Source of the DNA: Nonomuraea purpurea
GTDB taxonomy: Bacteria > Actinomycetota > Actinomycetes > Streptosporangiales > Streptosporangiaceae
Assembly (NCBI RefSeq): GCF_042650645.1
Contig: NZ_JBHSBI010000046.1
Span: 13,855-77,854, forward strand
Length of the DNA: 64,000 nt
Reading direction: 5' to 3'
The stretch's first letter is position 1, and every line of letters starts with the position of its first letter. The translations under genes and the position numbers were made by a program. The notes under the pieces are model-generated. The model did not search any database, was not told where the DNA came from, and saw nothing but the letters and a program-made list of their open reading frames with translations. Of this stretch, positions 50,720-59,243 are shown piece after piece.

Positions 50720-52243
50720 TCAGGCCGGCTCGTCTTCACCGGGTGTGTCCCTGACGGTGAGCGCCGTCCAGATCTCCGCGCGCAGCCCCGGATCGGAGAA
50801 CGTCCGGCCGAGCGCCGTCTGGGCGCGGTCGAGCCGGTAGCCGAGCGTCCTGCGGTGAATGCCGAGCGCCGCAGCGGACGCCTCCGCGTGCCCGTTGTGG
50901 GCGAGGAACGTCCGCACGGTGCCCAGCAGGTCGATGCGCCGCGCCTCCTCCGTCTCCAAGGGGGCCAGCAGCGCGTCCGCCCAGCCGCGGGCAGCGGTCG
51001 CCTCCACGTGCGCGAGCAGCCCGAGCTCCGCCACGTCCCGCGTGGTCAGCAGCCGTTGCACCGCCGCCGGGGGCAGCGTGTCGGCGAGCGTCGCGACGCG
51101 TTGCCACACGCGGGGCAGATCCGCCATGGCGACCGGGTCGCTCACCGCTCCCCTGCTGCCGGCCACCGAGCTGAGCGCGGACTGCAGCACGCCGATGTCC
51201 CCTTCGACGGCGGGCACGACCACGACGGCCCGTCTGCCGGAGTCGCCGGCGACCAGCGCGGAAACGATCTGCAGGCTGCGATCGTTCTCCAGCACCTCCA
51301 GCAGGTCTCCGCGCAGCTCCGGCTCGGCGATCAACGCCGCGACGCGGACGGGCTCCTCGGGCAGCGGCAGGCCGAGCCGGGCCGCCACCTGTCCTGCCAC
51401 CTCGTGCCGCCCCGACAGGACGAGCGTGAGCACCGCGGCGCGTTCTCGCCGTTCGCTGTCGAGCAGGTCGGCGGCCCTGGCGACGTCCAGGGACAGCAGC
51501 GCGACCGCCGCGTCGATCACGCCGCGTTCGTGCGCCGTGGGCGGCTCGCCCCGCCCCACGGCGAGCAGCCCTGACGGCCGCTCGGCGCGCCCGACCGGCA
51601 GCACGGTCACGCGTGTCCCGCCCAGGTCGAACGCCGCCGCGCTCCAGGAGCGCTGCTGCGACACCGCGAGCCGGATCCGCTCGGCGTGGCGGCGGGCGTC
51701 GTCCGGTGAACCGGCGAGCAGGTCGCCGTTGCGCGACAGCAGCAGGACCCAGGCGCCGAGCTGGTCGGCCAGCGCGGCGACGAGCGAGCGGTGGGCCGGT
51801 GGCGTGGCCGCCGCCCGCAACAGCGCCCGGTGCCGTTCCAGAGCCAGGTCCTGCTCTGATCTTTCTTCGCAGGAGAGCCCGTCGGCGACCGCGCGCACGA
51901 TCGCGGCGAAGGGCGTGCTCGGCGGGATCTCCACGACGCTCAGGCCGTGCCGCTCGGCGGCGGCGAGCAGGTCCCCGGGGACGCGGCCGTGGCTCAGGCC
52001 CACGCCGAACCCCAAGGCGGACACCCCGGCCCGGACGATCCTGTCGACGTAGTGCGGCCAGCCGGCGCTCGTCTCCTCCAAGCCCAACCCGGTCGTGAGC
52101 AGCATGGTGCCAGGGCCGAGGTGAGGCGTGGGGTCCACCTGGTCGCTGACGTCGGCCCAGCGCACTTCGACGGCCGGGTTTCCGCCGCGCAGGGTCAACT
52201 GCAGCTTCCGGTTGTTCAGCAACCGCGCGAGCGTGACTGGCAC
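50720..52243 (-). CDS. PucR-family transcriptional regulator
   Basis: 507 residues from a GTG start. N-terminal purine-catabolism regulator domain (about 1-125), a central GGDEF-like/GAF-like region, and a C-terminal PucR helix-turn-helix (HAEASAAALGIHRRTLGYRL, about 450-470). It lies 129 bases upstream of the permease on the same strand. PucR proteins activate nitrogen-heterocycle catabolism, which fits the NCS1/pxp/biotin operon as its target. Confidence 0.88.
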   Translation of the reverse strand: MPVTLARLLNNRKLQLTLRGGNPAVEVRWADVSDQVDPTPHLGPGTMLLTTGLGLEETSAGWPHYVDRIVRAGVSALGFGVGLSHGRVPGDLLAAAERHGLSVVEIPPSTPFAAIVRAVADGLSCEERSEQDLALERHRALLRAAATPPAHRSLVAALADQLGAWVLLLSRNGDLLAGSPDDARRHAERIRLAVSQQRSWSAAAFDLGGTRVTVLPVGRAERPSGLLAVGRGEPPTAHERGVIDAAVALLSLDVARAADLLDSERRERAAVLTLVLSGRHEVAGQVAARLGLPLPEEPVRVAALIAEPELRGDLLEVLENDRSLQIVSALVAGDSGRRAVVVVPAVEGDIGVLQSALSSVAGSRGAVSDPVAMADLPRVWQRVATLADTLPPAAVQRLLTTRDVAELGLLAHVEATAARGWADALLAPLETEEARRIDLLGTVRTFLAHNGHAEASAAALGIHRRTLGYRLDRAQTALGRTFSDPGLRAEIWTALTVRDTPGEDEPA

Positions 52244-52343
52244 ACGCGCAGGCTACCGCTGCCATCCGGACATTTCACCACCGCCGCCGGTGCGGCTTGG
52301 GCCTGCGCGTCACCTGCGAGGCCGCCCCTGGGCGGCGGGCGGG

Positions 52344-52994
52344 TTACGGCCTGGGCCTGCGGGCGTGCAGGACGTAGGCCGGTGGCCAGTTCCGCCAGAC
52401 GGTGCGGCTCGGCACCACTTCCTCGAACCGGTCGGCGAGCAGGTCACGGAAGCGGCGCGCTGAGCTCAGCGGGGTGGCGTGGAGGTAGGCGAAGGTGGCG
52501 AAGGCGCCCGATGGCGCGAGGACGTCGGCCGTGGCGTCCATGATCTGCCGCTGGGTGGCCGCCGAGAACAGGGCCCAGGGCAGACCGCTCACCATCACAT
52601 CGGCGCGGCCGATGCCCCGCTCGTCCAGGAGGCGCCGCAGGTGCCGGGCGTCCTCCTGGATCACCTCGGCCCCCGGATAGCGGGTGCGCAGCAGCCCGGC
52701 CAGGCGCGGGTTGACCTCGATGGCCAGATGGCGGCCACGCCCGTCCAGCCTGCGCTGGATCTCCGCGGTGAAAGGCCCGGTGCCGGGGCCCAGCTCGACC
52801 ACCACGGGCGCGCCGCGTTCGGGAAGTGAGCAGGAGATCGCGCGGGCGAGGTGCTGTGAGCTCGGCGCGATGGCGCCGATCCGGAGCGGAGATCGCAACC
52901 ACTGCCCCAGGAACGTCGTCAGGTCGTTCGACGGGGACGGTGTGGCGTGTCCGCGGTCCTGATCCCCCAGGGGAGCGGCGGGGTTGGTGGTCAT
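52344..52994 (-). CDS. SAM-dependent methyltransferase (phospholipid N-methyltransferase/rRNA dimethylase-like)
   Basis: 216 residues. The SAM site is VVELGPGTGPFT (about 65-76), followed by LAIEVNPRLAGLL and the catalytic SGLPWALFS, which replaces the N-I/L-P-Y of KsgA-type enzymes. That SGLPW form is characteristic of PmtA-like phospholipid or related small-molecule methyltransferases. An N-terminal stretch of about 25 residues is polar. It appears to be a single-gene unit. Confidence 0.75.
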   Translation of the reverse strand: MTTNPAAPLGDQDRGHATPSPSNDLTTFLGQWLRSPLRIGAIAPSSQHLARAISCSLPERGAPVVVELGPGTGPFTAEIQRRLDGRGRHLAIEVNPRLAGLLRTRYPGAEVIQEDARHLRRLLDERGIGRADVMVSGLPWALFSAATQRQIMDATADVLAPSGAFATFAYLHATPLSSARRFRDLLADRFEEVVPSRTVWRNWPPAYVLHARRPRP

Positions 52995-53305
52995 AAGTCC
53001 TCGGAAGATATGCGGATTGGGGCGAAGTCAGGCGTGGCGAGCCGCCTTCCGGGGTCTTCACCCCCGCAGGTCGTTCCCCATTACGGGGTCATGGTGAGGA
53101 TAGTCCGTCCGAGCGACTGGAACGCGAACCGATCATGGATCGGCGCGGAGTGGGCCGGCGGGCAAATCTCCCACCTGTCGATTTCACGGCACAGGTTGCA
53201 GAGGTTACACACACGGATGGGCGCGATCTACCCGGGGAGGACAATCTTCACCCGTACGGAATTCGCGTTCCCGGTGATCAACGGTGGGTGTGGGAGCGTC
53301 TGCTC
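52995..53305. other. Intergenic region, nothing recognised
   Basis: 311 bases between the divergent methyltransferase and the small membrane protein gene. It has lower GC than its flanks. A longer in-frame start for the small gene exists at 53135 but its upstream residues look non-coding. Presumably it holds both promoters. Confidence 0.4.
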
Positions 53306-53530
53306 ATGGCCGAACATCACGATGAGGACGACGATTCCTCCCATACAGATCCGCCCGATGCCCTGCCGGCCGCAGCGCTGGGAGAGATCGGGCGGACGGT
53401 CCGGGATGCCCTGACAAGCCGACCCCGAACCGTCCGCTTATGCGCGATACTCGCGACCGCTGGTGCGAGCATCACTCCACCGTTGATCATCGCATTGACC
53501 CTCGCCTTAGTGATCGTCAACGGGCGGTAG
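53306..53530 (+). CDS. Small single-pass membrane protein, unknown
   Basis: 74 residues from ATG 53306 with GGGAG about 9 bases upstream. The N-terminal 30 residues are very acidic (AEHHDEDDDSSH), the middle is amphipathic, and residues 50-72 form one hydrophobic helix ending VIVNGR. The family is not recognised. The strong terminator that follows supports real transcription. Alternative start at 53135. Confidence 0.45.
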   Translation: MAEHHDEDDDSSHTDPPDALPAAALGEIGRTVRDALTSRPRTVRLCAILATAGASITPPLIIALTLALVIVNGR

Positions 53531-53536
53531 CAGCAG

Positions 53537-53597
53537 CCTCCCAGGCGGCTCAGGGCTCTTCCGTCCGAGGGTGGAAGAGTCTGATCCTCCTGGGAGG
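53537..53597 (+). terminator. Two-stem hairpin terminator after the small membrane protein gene
   Basis: Outer arms CCTCCCAGG (53537-53545) and CCTGGGAGG (53589-53597), inner arms CTCTTCC (53556-53562) and GGAAGAG (53573-53579), followed by GTTTGTTC. Confidence 0.7.
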
Positions 53598-53694
53598 GTT
53601 TGTTCATCCGTGATGAGTTCTACGCCCCGGCGGCGCACATTCCTCTACCCGGAAATTCGAACACGTGCTTCGTTTTCCGCCGACGCCCGAGTGC

Positions 53695-54759
53695 TCACCT
53701 GAAGCCGCGTACGCGGAACTGCATCACCCGGTACGGCCAGTTCGTCTGCGTGTTCCACTGGCTGACCGACAGGTGCAGCGAGTCGAGGGTGGAGCCCGGG
53801 ATGATGTAACCCCCGTAGAGCTGGGCCACGTGGCTGTCGTCCTCGGCGCCCCACGCGCCGCCCCACAGCAGCGTACGGCGGTGTGCCGTGTACAGGTTCG
53901 ACGTGGGCGTGTCCATGATGATGCCGTCGATCCGGTAGTCGCCCGCGTTGAACCACGTGAGCACCCACTTGCCGCCCAGCGGACGCAGGCACAACTCCCC
54001 GAACTTGCCCTCCAGGATGGGCGTCGGCGGGTTGCCCCAGGCCCAGGCCCCGTTGCGGTAGCCCCACGGCTCGTACGCGTTCAGGTCCGTGATCCGGTTC
54101 TTGCGTACCCGATGCAGGATGATCGGCCGGCTCCGGGTGAAGGCGGTCGAATAGACGTAGACGAACCCGTCGTTGCCGAGCCCCCAGGTCAGGAGCTGGA
54201 ACAGGCCGCCGTGTAGGTCGGCGGGGAACTTGGCGCCGGTGTGCGTCCATGTCGCGCCCGAGTCGCTGGAGCGCCAGATCTCGGTCCATACGACGTTCCC
54301 GAGGCCCTTGTTCACCATCGCGTGCAGGTACATGACGCCGTCGATCGTGATCACGTCGGAGGGCAGCACCGTGGAGAAGACCGGGTTGTCGTGCGGGTAG
54401 TCCCACAGTTGCTGCGCCGCCGCGCCGCCCACCGCGCCCGACCAGGTCACGCCCGCGTCCAGGTTGGTGGTCGTCGACCAGAGCGCCACCGGCGAACGCC
54501 ACCATCCGCCCCCGACCCGCGCCTCCTCGAACGTGTCGCCGAACATGAACAGGATCCGCCCGTCCGGCGTGCGTACGGGGATGCCGAGGTCGGTCGCCTG
54601 CATGCGGAACCGGTCGGTCAGTCCGGGCCCGGTGAGATTCTTGATCTTGGTCACTTGAAGGGCCGCGGACGCGTGCGCCTCGGTGGCGTCGCTCAGCGTG
54701 GTTCCGAGCACGAGCCCGGCGGTGGTCTTGAGGAACGTCGATCGCTTCATCGGTCGCAT
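53695..54759 (-). CDS. Secreted DUF4185-family protein (possible GH183-like glycosidase)
   Basis: 354 residues. ATG 54759, or the ATG three codons later. The N-terminus MKRSTFLKTTAGLVLG followed by an Ala-rich segment looks like a secretion signal, though the twin Arg is absent. The rest is a five-bladed-propeller-like repeat of beta strands: DLGIPVRTPDGRILFMFGDTF, SSDSGATWTHTGAKF, TRSRPIILHRVRKN, YGGYIIPGSTLDSLHLSVSQW. DUF4185 includes endo-D-arabinanases now placed in GH183. Whether this member cleaves arabinan is unknown. Next to the ROK regulator and an alpha-galactosidase it probably belongs to glycan use. Confidence 0.7.
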   Translation of the reverse strand: MRPMKRSTFLKTTAGLVLGTTLSDATEAHASAALQVTKIKNLTGPGLTDRFRMQATDLGIPVRTPDGRILFMFGDTFEEARVGGGWWRSPVALWSTTTNLDAGVTWSGAVGGAAAQQLWDYPHDNPVFSTVLPSDVITIDGVMYLHAMVNKGLGNVVWTEIWRSSDSGATWTHTGAKFPADLHGGLFQLLTWGLGNDGFVYVYSTAFTRSRPIILHRVRKNRITDLNAYEPWGYRNGAWAWGNPPTPILEGKFGELCLRPLGGKWVLTWFNAGDYRIDGIIMDTPTSNLYTAHRRTLLWGGAWGAEDDSHVAQLYGGYIIPGSTLDSLHLSVSQWNTQTNWPYRVMQFRVRGFR

Positions 54760-54850
54760 ACGCGGCGCTCCAAAGATCGAGAAATCGATTGCTGACCTAA
54801 GTGTGCGCCACGCCCGTTGATCGCACCAGTCCTCATTTTCCTGCGGATCG

Positions 54851-56035
54851 TCAGACCGTGGCCGGTTTCGGCGCGGGCGTCAGTTCGGTGAACAGACGCT
54901 CTTCGGCAACGTCGAGAGCGCTGCGGACGGCTCCGATGGCCGAGGCGTGGTCGCCCATGACCGAGCAGACGACCGTCGGCGGGAAGTCCGTCTCGCGTTC
55001 GACGCGGACGCGGACCGGCTCGCGGATGGCCTCGCCCGCGGCCGAGATGCCGCCCCCGATGATCACCAGTTCGGGGTCTATCGTCACCATGACCGGCGCC
55101 AGGCCCTGGACGAGCAGGTCGGCGAACGCGTCGATGCCCGCCTGGGCGGCCGCGTCGCCCGCCTTGGCCGCATCGAAGATGGCCTGGATCGCGTCGTCCT
55201 GGTCCGCTCCCCGCCTGGGCGCGAGTTCGAGCAGCTGTTCGTAGGCGTGCGCCCACTGCAGCCCGCGCCACAGGCCGATCTCGGCGGCGGCGCCGTGCCG
55301 GCCGGCGTGCGGCCTGCCCGCGACCAGCAGGCCGGTGCCCATGCGGTGGCCGACGTGGACGTAGACCACGTCGGAGGCGTCGCGGGCCACGCCCTTCCAG
55401 TGTTCGGCCAGCGCGGCCATCCGCATGTCGTTGAAGACCTGGGTGGGGATGCCGAACCGGTCCTGGACGTGTTTGCCCAGGTCGACGCCGTCCCAGTCGG
55501 GGATGGCCGGCGCGTGGGCGACCTTGCCGTCGGGGCCGACGACGCCGGGCGTGGCGATGGCCGCGCACGAGATGTCGGCGGCGGACAGGCCGGCTGCGGA
55601 CAGGGCCGAGGCGATCGTCCTGTTCATGATCGCCAGGCGCCTGGCGCGGGAGGAGGCGGGGCGGAGCGTCTCGCGGCTTTCTGCGACGATCTCCCCGGAC
55701 AGGTCGCTGACGAGCACCAGCACCTTGTGGCCGCCCATGTCGACGCCGAGCACGTGGCCGGCGCTCGGTCGGAACTCGAAGCGCTGCGCCGGCCGCCCCA
55801 CCCGGTCCTTCTTGCCGACGGCCTGGTCGGAGGCCTGGATCCAGCCCGCGTCAAGAAGGTCGGAGATCGCCTGGCTGGCGGTCGGGCGGGAGATGTTGGC
55901 CGCGGCCGCGATCGCGGTGATCGTGTGGCTGCCGCCGCCGTACAGCACGCGCAGCACGGACCGCAGGTTGAGCCTGCGGACCACGGACGTGTCGCCGCTG
56001 AGCTGCGTCGCCGACCGAACCATGAACGAGGTCAT
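54851..56035 (-). CDS. ROK-family (NagC/XylR-type) transcriptional regulator
   Basis: 394 residues. N-terminal winged helix-turn-helix (about 20-75: NLRSVLRVLYGGGSHTITAIAAAANISRPTASQAI), then the ROK sugar-kinase-like fold with the phosphate loop GVDMGGHKVLVLV (about 97) and GHRMGTGLLVAGRPHAGRHGAAAEIG (about 228). Actinobacterial ROK regulators repress sugar-use genes. It lies between two glycan genes and is the best local candidate for binding the ACATC palindromes found upstream of both glycosidase operons. Confidence 0.85.
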   Translation of the reverse strand: MTSFMVRSATQLSGDTSVVRRLNLRSVLRVLYGGGSHTITAIAAAANISRPTASQAISDLLDAGWIQASDQAVGKKDRVGRPAQRFEFRPSAGHVLGVDMGGHKVLVLVSDLSGEIVAESRETLRPASSRARRLAIMNRTIASALSAAGLSAADISCAAIATPGVVGPDGKVAHAPAIPDWDGVDLGKHVQDRFGIPTQVFNDMRMAALAEHWKGVARDASDVVYVHVGHRMGTGLLVAGRPHAGRHGAAAEIGLWRGLQWAHAYEQLLELAPRRGADQDDAIQAIFDAAKAGDAAAQAGIDAFADLLVQGLAPVMVTIDPELVIIGGGISAAGEAIREPVRVRVERETDFPPTVVCSVMGDHASAIGAVRSALDVAEERLFTELTPAPKPATV

Positions 56036-56172
56036 CCGTTTCGCTTTCTGCTCCGTTGCCTACAGTCTGGACGCTGAAGCGCCGCTCCGACGACGGCCCG
56101 CGCGGGCACGGCGCCGAGGTGGTACCGATCATGATCGCGGATCACCGGGGAGGCCGGCGTCGGGCGGTTCAT

Positions 56173-58293
56173 TCACGGCGCGGTGTCCGGGAGCGCCGAG
56201 ATCTCGATGAGCATCGCGGTCTCGGGGCGCAGCGCGGGCAGCCGGACGCCGACGGTGCCGAGCGTCGCGCCGCCGAAGCGGGCGGGCGAGTCCAGCCAGC
56301 CGGGCCGGTTGCCGAGGTCGTCCCTGTTCGGGCCGACGAGCCGGACCGTGTAGCGGCGGGCCGGGTCGAGCCCGGGGAAGGTGATGCGCCCCGCGGGCTC
56401 CTCGTCGGAGCGGCGCAGCGCCGCCACCGAGTAGAGCGCCAGTTCCGGCCTCACCACGCCGGTCAGCCAGCGGCCTGAGCTCGGGTACTCGTCACGGACG
56501 AGCGTGCCGGAGTGCAGCAGGCCCCGGTAGCGCTTGTAGATCTCGATCCACCCGGCGAGTTCCGCGGTTTCCGCGTCGTCCAGCTTGGTCAGGTCGAGTT
56601 CCAGGCCGAAGTGCGCGAACAGCGAGGTGATCGCCCGGAAGGCGAGGTCGTGGCGGCGGCCGGTGGTGTGGGAGACGGCGGAGGCGACGTGGCCGCCGAT
56701 GAGTTCGAGCGGGATGAGCTGGCTGGTCCAGCGCTGGATGGTCTGGCGTTCGAGCGGGTCGATGCAGTCGGAGGCCCACACCCGGTCGGTGTGCTCCAGG
56801 ATCCCGAGGTCGACGCGGGCGCCGCCGGACGAGCACGACTCGATCTCCAGCCCGGGGAACGCCGCGCGCAGTTCGTCCATCAGCCGGTAGGCGGCCAGGG
56901 TCTGCCGGTGGACGCCGGGCGCTTCGATCAGGTCGCGGTTGTGGTCCCATTTGAGGTAGCCGACGCCGTACTCGGCGATGACCGCGGACAGCCGCGCGAG
57001 CACGTGGTCGAACGCCTCCGGGTTGGCGAGGTCGAGCACCTGCTGCCAGCGTGAGGCGGGCGGCAGCTGGGGGCGCGCCCGCATGATCCAGTCCGCGTGC
57101 GCGACCGCGAGTTGGGAGCGCGGGCTGACCATTTCCGGCTCGACCCACAACCCGAACGTCATGCCGAGTTCCTTGACCCGCTCGACCAGCGGGTGGAGCC
57201 CGTCGGGCCAGCTCTGCTCGTCCACGAACCAGTCGCCGAGCCCCCGGTCGGGGCCGTTCCTGCGGTGGAACCAGCCGTCGTCCAGCACGAACCGCTCCAC
57301 GCCGATCGCGGCCCCGCGCTCGGCCAGCGCGAGGAGCGTGTCGAGGTCGTGGTCGAAGTACACGGCCTCCCACACGTTGAGGTTCACCGGGCGGGGCGAT
57401 CCGGGATGGTGCGGCCGCGCCCTGAGGTGCCGGTGGAAGCGGGAGGCCAGTTCGTCGAGCCCGTCCGCCCATCCGAAGAACAGCTCGGGCGGGTCGTAGC
57501 TCTCCCCCGGCCGCAGCACGATCTCCCCCGGCAGCAGCGACTCTCCGCCGCCGAGCGTCCTGAAGCCCTCGCCCGTGCGCTCGGCCCAGGTGCGGTGGTT
57601 GCCGCTCCAGGCCGTGTGCACCGCCCACACCTCTCCTGACCGGAACCCGAACCCCTCGACGCCCGCCACCACCATGGTCGCCGCGTCGGCGCCGGTGCGG
57701 CCCCGCCGTCCCTCGCGAAGATGCACGCCCATGTTGAACGGCCCCCGCTGTGGTTGCCGCTCCCGCGACCACCGCCCGGCCAGGTCGAGCAGTTCCCCTG
57801 CCCGCTCGGGCACGGGCAGCACGGTCGAGACCGCGTCGACCCGGTAGTCGTCGTCCCCGTCGTTCCTCACGGCGGTGCGCAGCCGGACCAGCCCGCTGCC
57901 GGTCAGCTCGATCGTGAGCCGCAGCCCGAGCGCGGTGCTCGGGTCGGCCGCCTCGACGGTGAGCCGCTGTCCTTCCTGGACGGCCGTGTTCACGGTGAAG
58001 CGGGGCGCCCATGCCTTGCCCTGGCGGGAGCCGGACAGCCCGGGGATGCCGAACCATCCGGTGTGCCCCTCCGGCAGCACCGAGTGTGAGACGGGAACGT
58101 CGATGAGGTTGTCCACGTGCGGCGGGACGGCGGCCGCCGCCATCGCGTCGAGCTCGTCCTGCCCGCACGGGCCCGGGTCGGCGCCCCAGTGGACGACGGT
58201 GGGCAGAGCGGTGGAGCGGAGGTCGAGGATCAGGGCGACGCCGGCGGATCGTAGCTGAACGACGCGCCGCGCGGCGGCGGAAGGCTTCGTCAT
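56173..58293 (-). CDS. Alpha-galactosidase (GH36), cytoplasmic
   Basis: 706 residues, with GAAAGGTCAGG before the ATG. N-terminal beta-supersandwich, then the (beta/alpha)8 barrel. VLDDGWFHRRNGPDRGLGDW, FGLWVEPEMVSP, nucleophile Asp450 in GYLKWDHNRD, CSSGGARVDLGIL, acid/base Asp509 in WASDCIDPLERQ. No signal peptide. It removes terminal alpha-galactose from imported oligosaccharides. It is divergent from the ThuA/ABC operon with a shared regulatory region. Confidence 0.93.
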   Translation of the reverse strand: MTKPSAAARRVVQLRSAGVALILDLRSTALPTVVHWGADPGPCGQDELDAMAAAAVPPHVDNLIDVPVSHSVLPEGHTGWFGIPGLSGSRQGKAWAPRFTVNTAVQEGQRLTVEAADPSTALGLRLTIELTGSGLVRLRTAVRNDGDDDYRVDAVSTVLPVPERAGELLDLAGRWSRERQPQRGPFNMGVHLREGRRGRTGADAATMVVAGVEGFGFRSGEVWAVHTAWSGNHRTWAERTGEGFRTLGGGESLLPGEIVLRPGESYDPPELFFGWADGLDELASRFHRHLRARPHHPGSPRPVNLNVWEAVYFDHDLDTLLALAERGAAIGVERFVLDDGWFHRRNGPDRGLGDWFVDEQSWPDGLHPLVERVKELGMTFGLWVEPEMVSPRSQLAVAHADWIMRARPQLPPASRWQQVLDLANPEAFDHVLARLSAVIAEYGVGYLKWDHNRDLIEAPGVHRQTLAAYRLMDELRAAFPGLEIESCSSGGARVDLGILEHTDRVWASDCIDPLERQTIQRWTSQLIPLELIGGHVASAVSHTTGRRHDLAFRAITSLFAHFGLELDLTKLDDAETAELAGWIEIYKRYRGLLHSGTLVRDEYPSSGRWLTGVVRPELALYSVAALRRSDEEPAGRITFPGLDPARRYTVRLVGPNRDDLGNRPGWLDSPARFGGATLGTVGVRLPALRPETAMLIEISALPDTAP

Positions 58294-58508
58294 CCTGACC
58301 TTTCTGAGTCATGTCATCGGATGTCTCACGCAAGGTCTTCCGCAGCGTGAGGAGTCACCTGACTCGACGCACCCGGTGTCTTCCCTCGCACGGACCCCCC
58401 ATTGTGGCGAGATGCAGCATACCTTATTATGGAGAGAGCTTGCATAAATAGAAGCCTCTTCTTACGATACGTCCGATGTATCAGCTCGGCGGATGGGTTC
58501 GAGAACGT
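58294..58508. promoter_or_regulatory. Divergent promoter region between alpha-galactosidase and the ThuA operon, with operator candidates
   Basis: The 215 bases include an AT-rich promoter core at about 58425-58465. TCATCGGATGT at 58314-58324 lies 21 bases upstream of the galactosidase start. ACGTCCGATGT at 58469-58479 lies 30 bases upstream of the ThuA-like start and is the centre of a 17-base near-palindrome (GATACGTCCGATGTATC). Both differ by one base from the ACATCSGATGT sites before the fucosidase operon. Confidence 0.65.
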
Positions 58509-59243
58509 ATGAACGTGACTGTGTGGAACGAGTTCTACGAGGAGCGGAAGTTTCCCAGCGTCTCGTCGGTGTATCCCGACGGACTGCACGTCGTGCTCAG
58601 ACAGGCGCTGGTGGAACAGCTCGGCCCCGACGCCGGCGTGCGCGTCGCGCTCCAGGAGGAGCCCGAGCACGGTCTCAGCCAGACCGTCCTGGACGACACC
58701 GACGTGCTGCTGTGGTGGGGCCACCTCAAACAGGAGGAGGTCTCCGACGAGGTGGTCGAGCGGGTCAGGCGGCGCGTGCTCGACGGCATGGGCCTGCTCA
58801 TCCTGCACTCCGCCATCGGATCGAAGCTCACCAGGGCGCTGCTCGGCACGTCCGGCGACATGACCGGCTGGCGGCACGGCGACAGCGAGCTGCTCTGGAC
58901 GATCCTGCCCGGCCACCCCATCGCCGGCGGCGTCCCCAACCCCGTGGTCATCCCCTCGGGCGAGATGTACGGCGAGCCGCTCGACATCCCCGCACCGGAC
59001 GAGCTCGTCTTCATCAGCTCCTACCAGGGCGGCGAGGTGCTGCGCAGCGGCTGCGCCTGGTTCCGCGGCAGGGGCCGGATCTTCTTCTTCGCCCCCGGCC
59101 ACGAGGAGGCCCCGATCTACTTCCAGCCCGAGATCAGGCGCGTGCTGGCCAACGCCGTACGCTGGGCGGCGCCACCTCCCGAACCCCAGCCGAAGGCGAC
59201 CAGACAGGGCGAGTGGCCGAAGAACTGGTGGGCCGAGTCATGA
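58509..59243 (+). CDS. ThuA-domain protein (trehalose utilisation family)
   Basis: 244 residues from ATG 58509. It has the class I glutamine amidotransferase-like fold of ThuA: VTVWNEFYEERK, YPDGLHVVL, DVLLWWGHLKQEEV, GLLILHSAIGSK, EMYGEPLDIP, FFFAPGHEEAP. In Sinorhizobium ThuA works with ThuB, a Gfo/Idh/MocA oxidoreductase, in 3-keto-sugar formation from disaccharides. The next gene here is such an oxidoreductase, overlapping by four bases, so a ThuAB-like pair is likely. Confidence 0.85.
   Translation: MNVTVWNEFYEERKFPSVSSVYPDGLHVVLRQALVEQLGPDAGVRVALQEEPEHGLSQTVLDDTDVLLWWGHLKQEEVSDEVVERVRRRVLDGMGLLILHSAIGSKLTRALLGTSGDMTGWRHGDSELLWTILPGHPIAGGVPNPVVIPSGEMYGEPLDIPAPDELVFISSYQGGEVLRSGCAWFRGRGRIFFFAPGHEEAPIYFQPEIRRVLANAVRWAAPPPEPQPKATRQGEWPKNWWAES

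Noticed and set aside
56090..56172. GATCATGATC palindrome between the alpha-galactosidase and the ROK gene
   Set aside because: Short, common in GC-rich genomes, and not repeated at other promoters in the window. No support for a specific operator.
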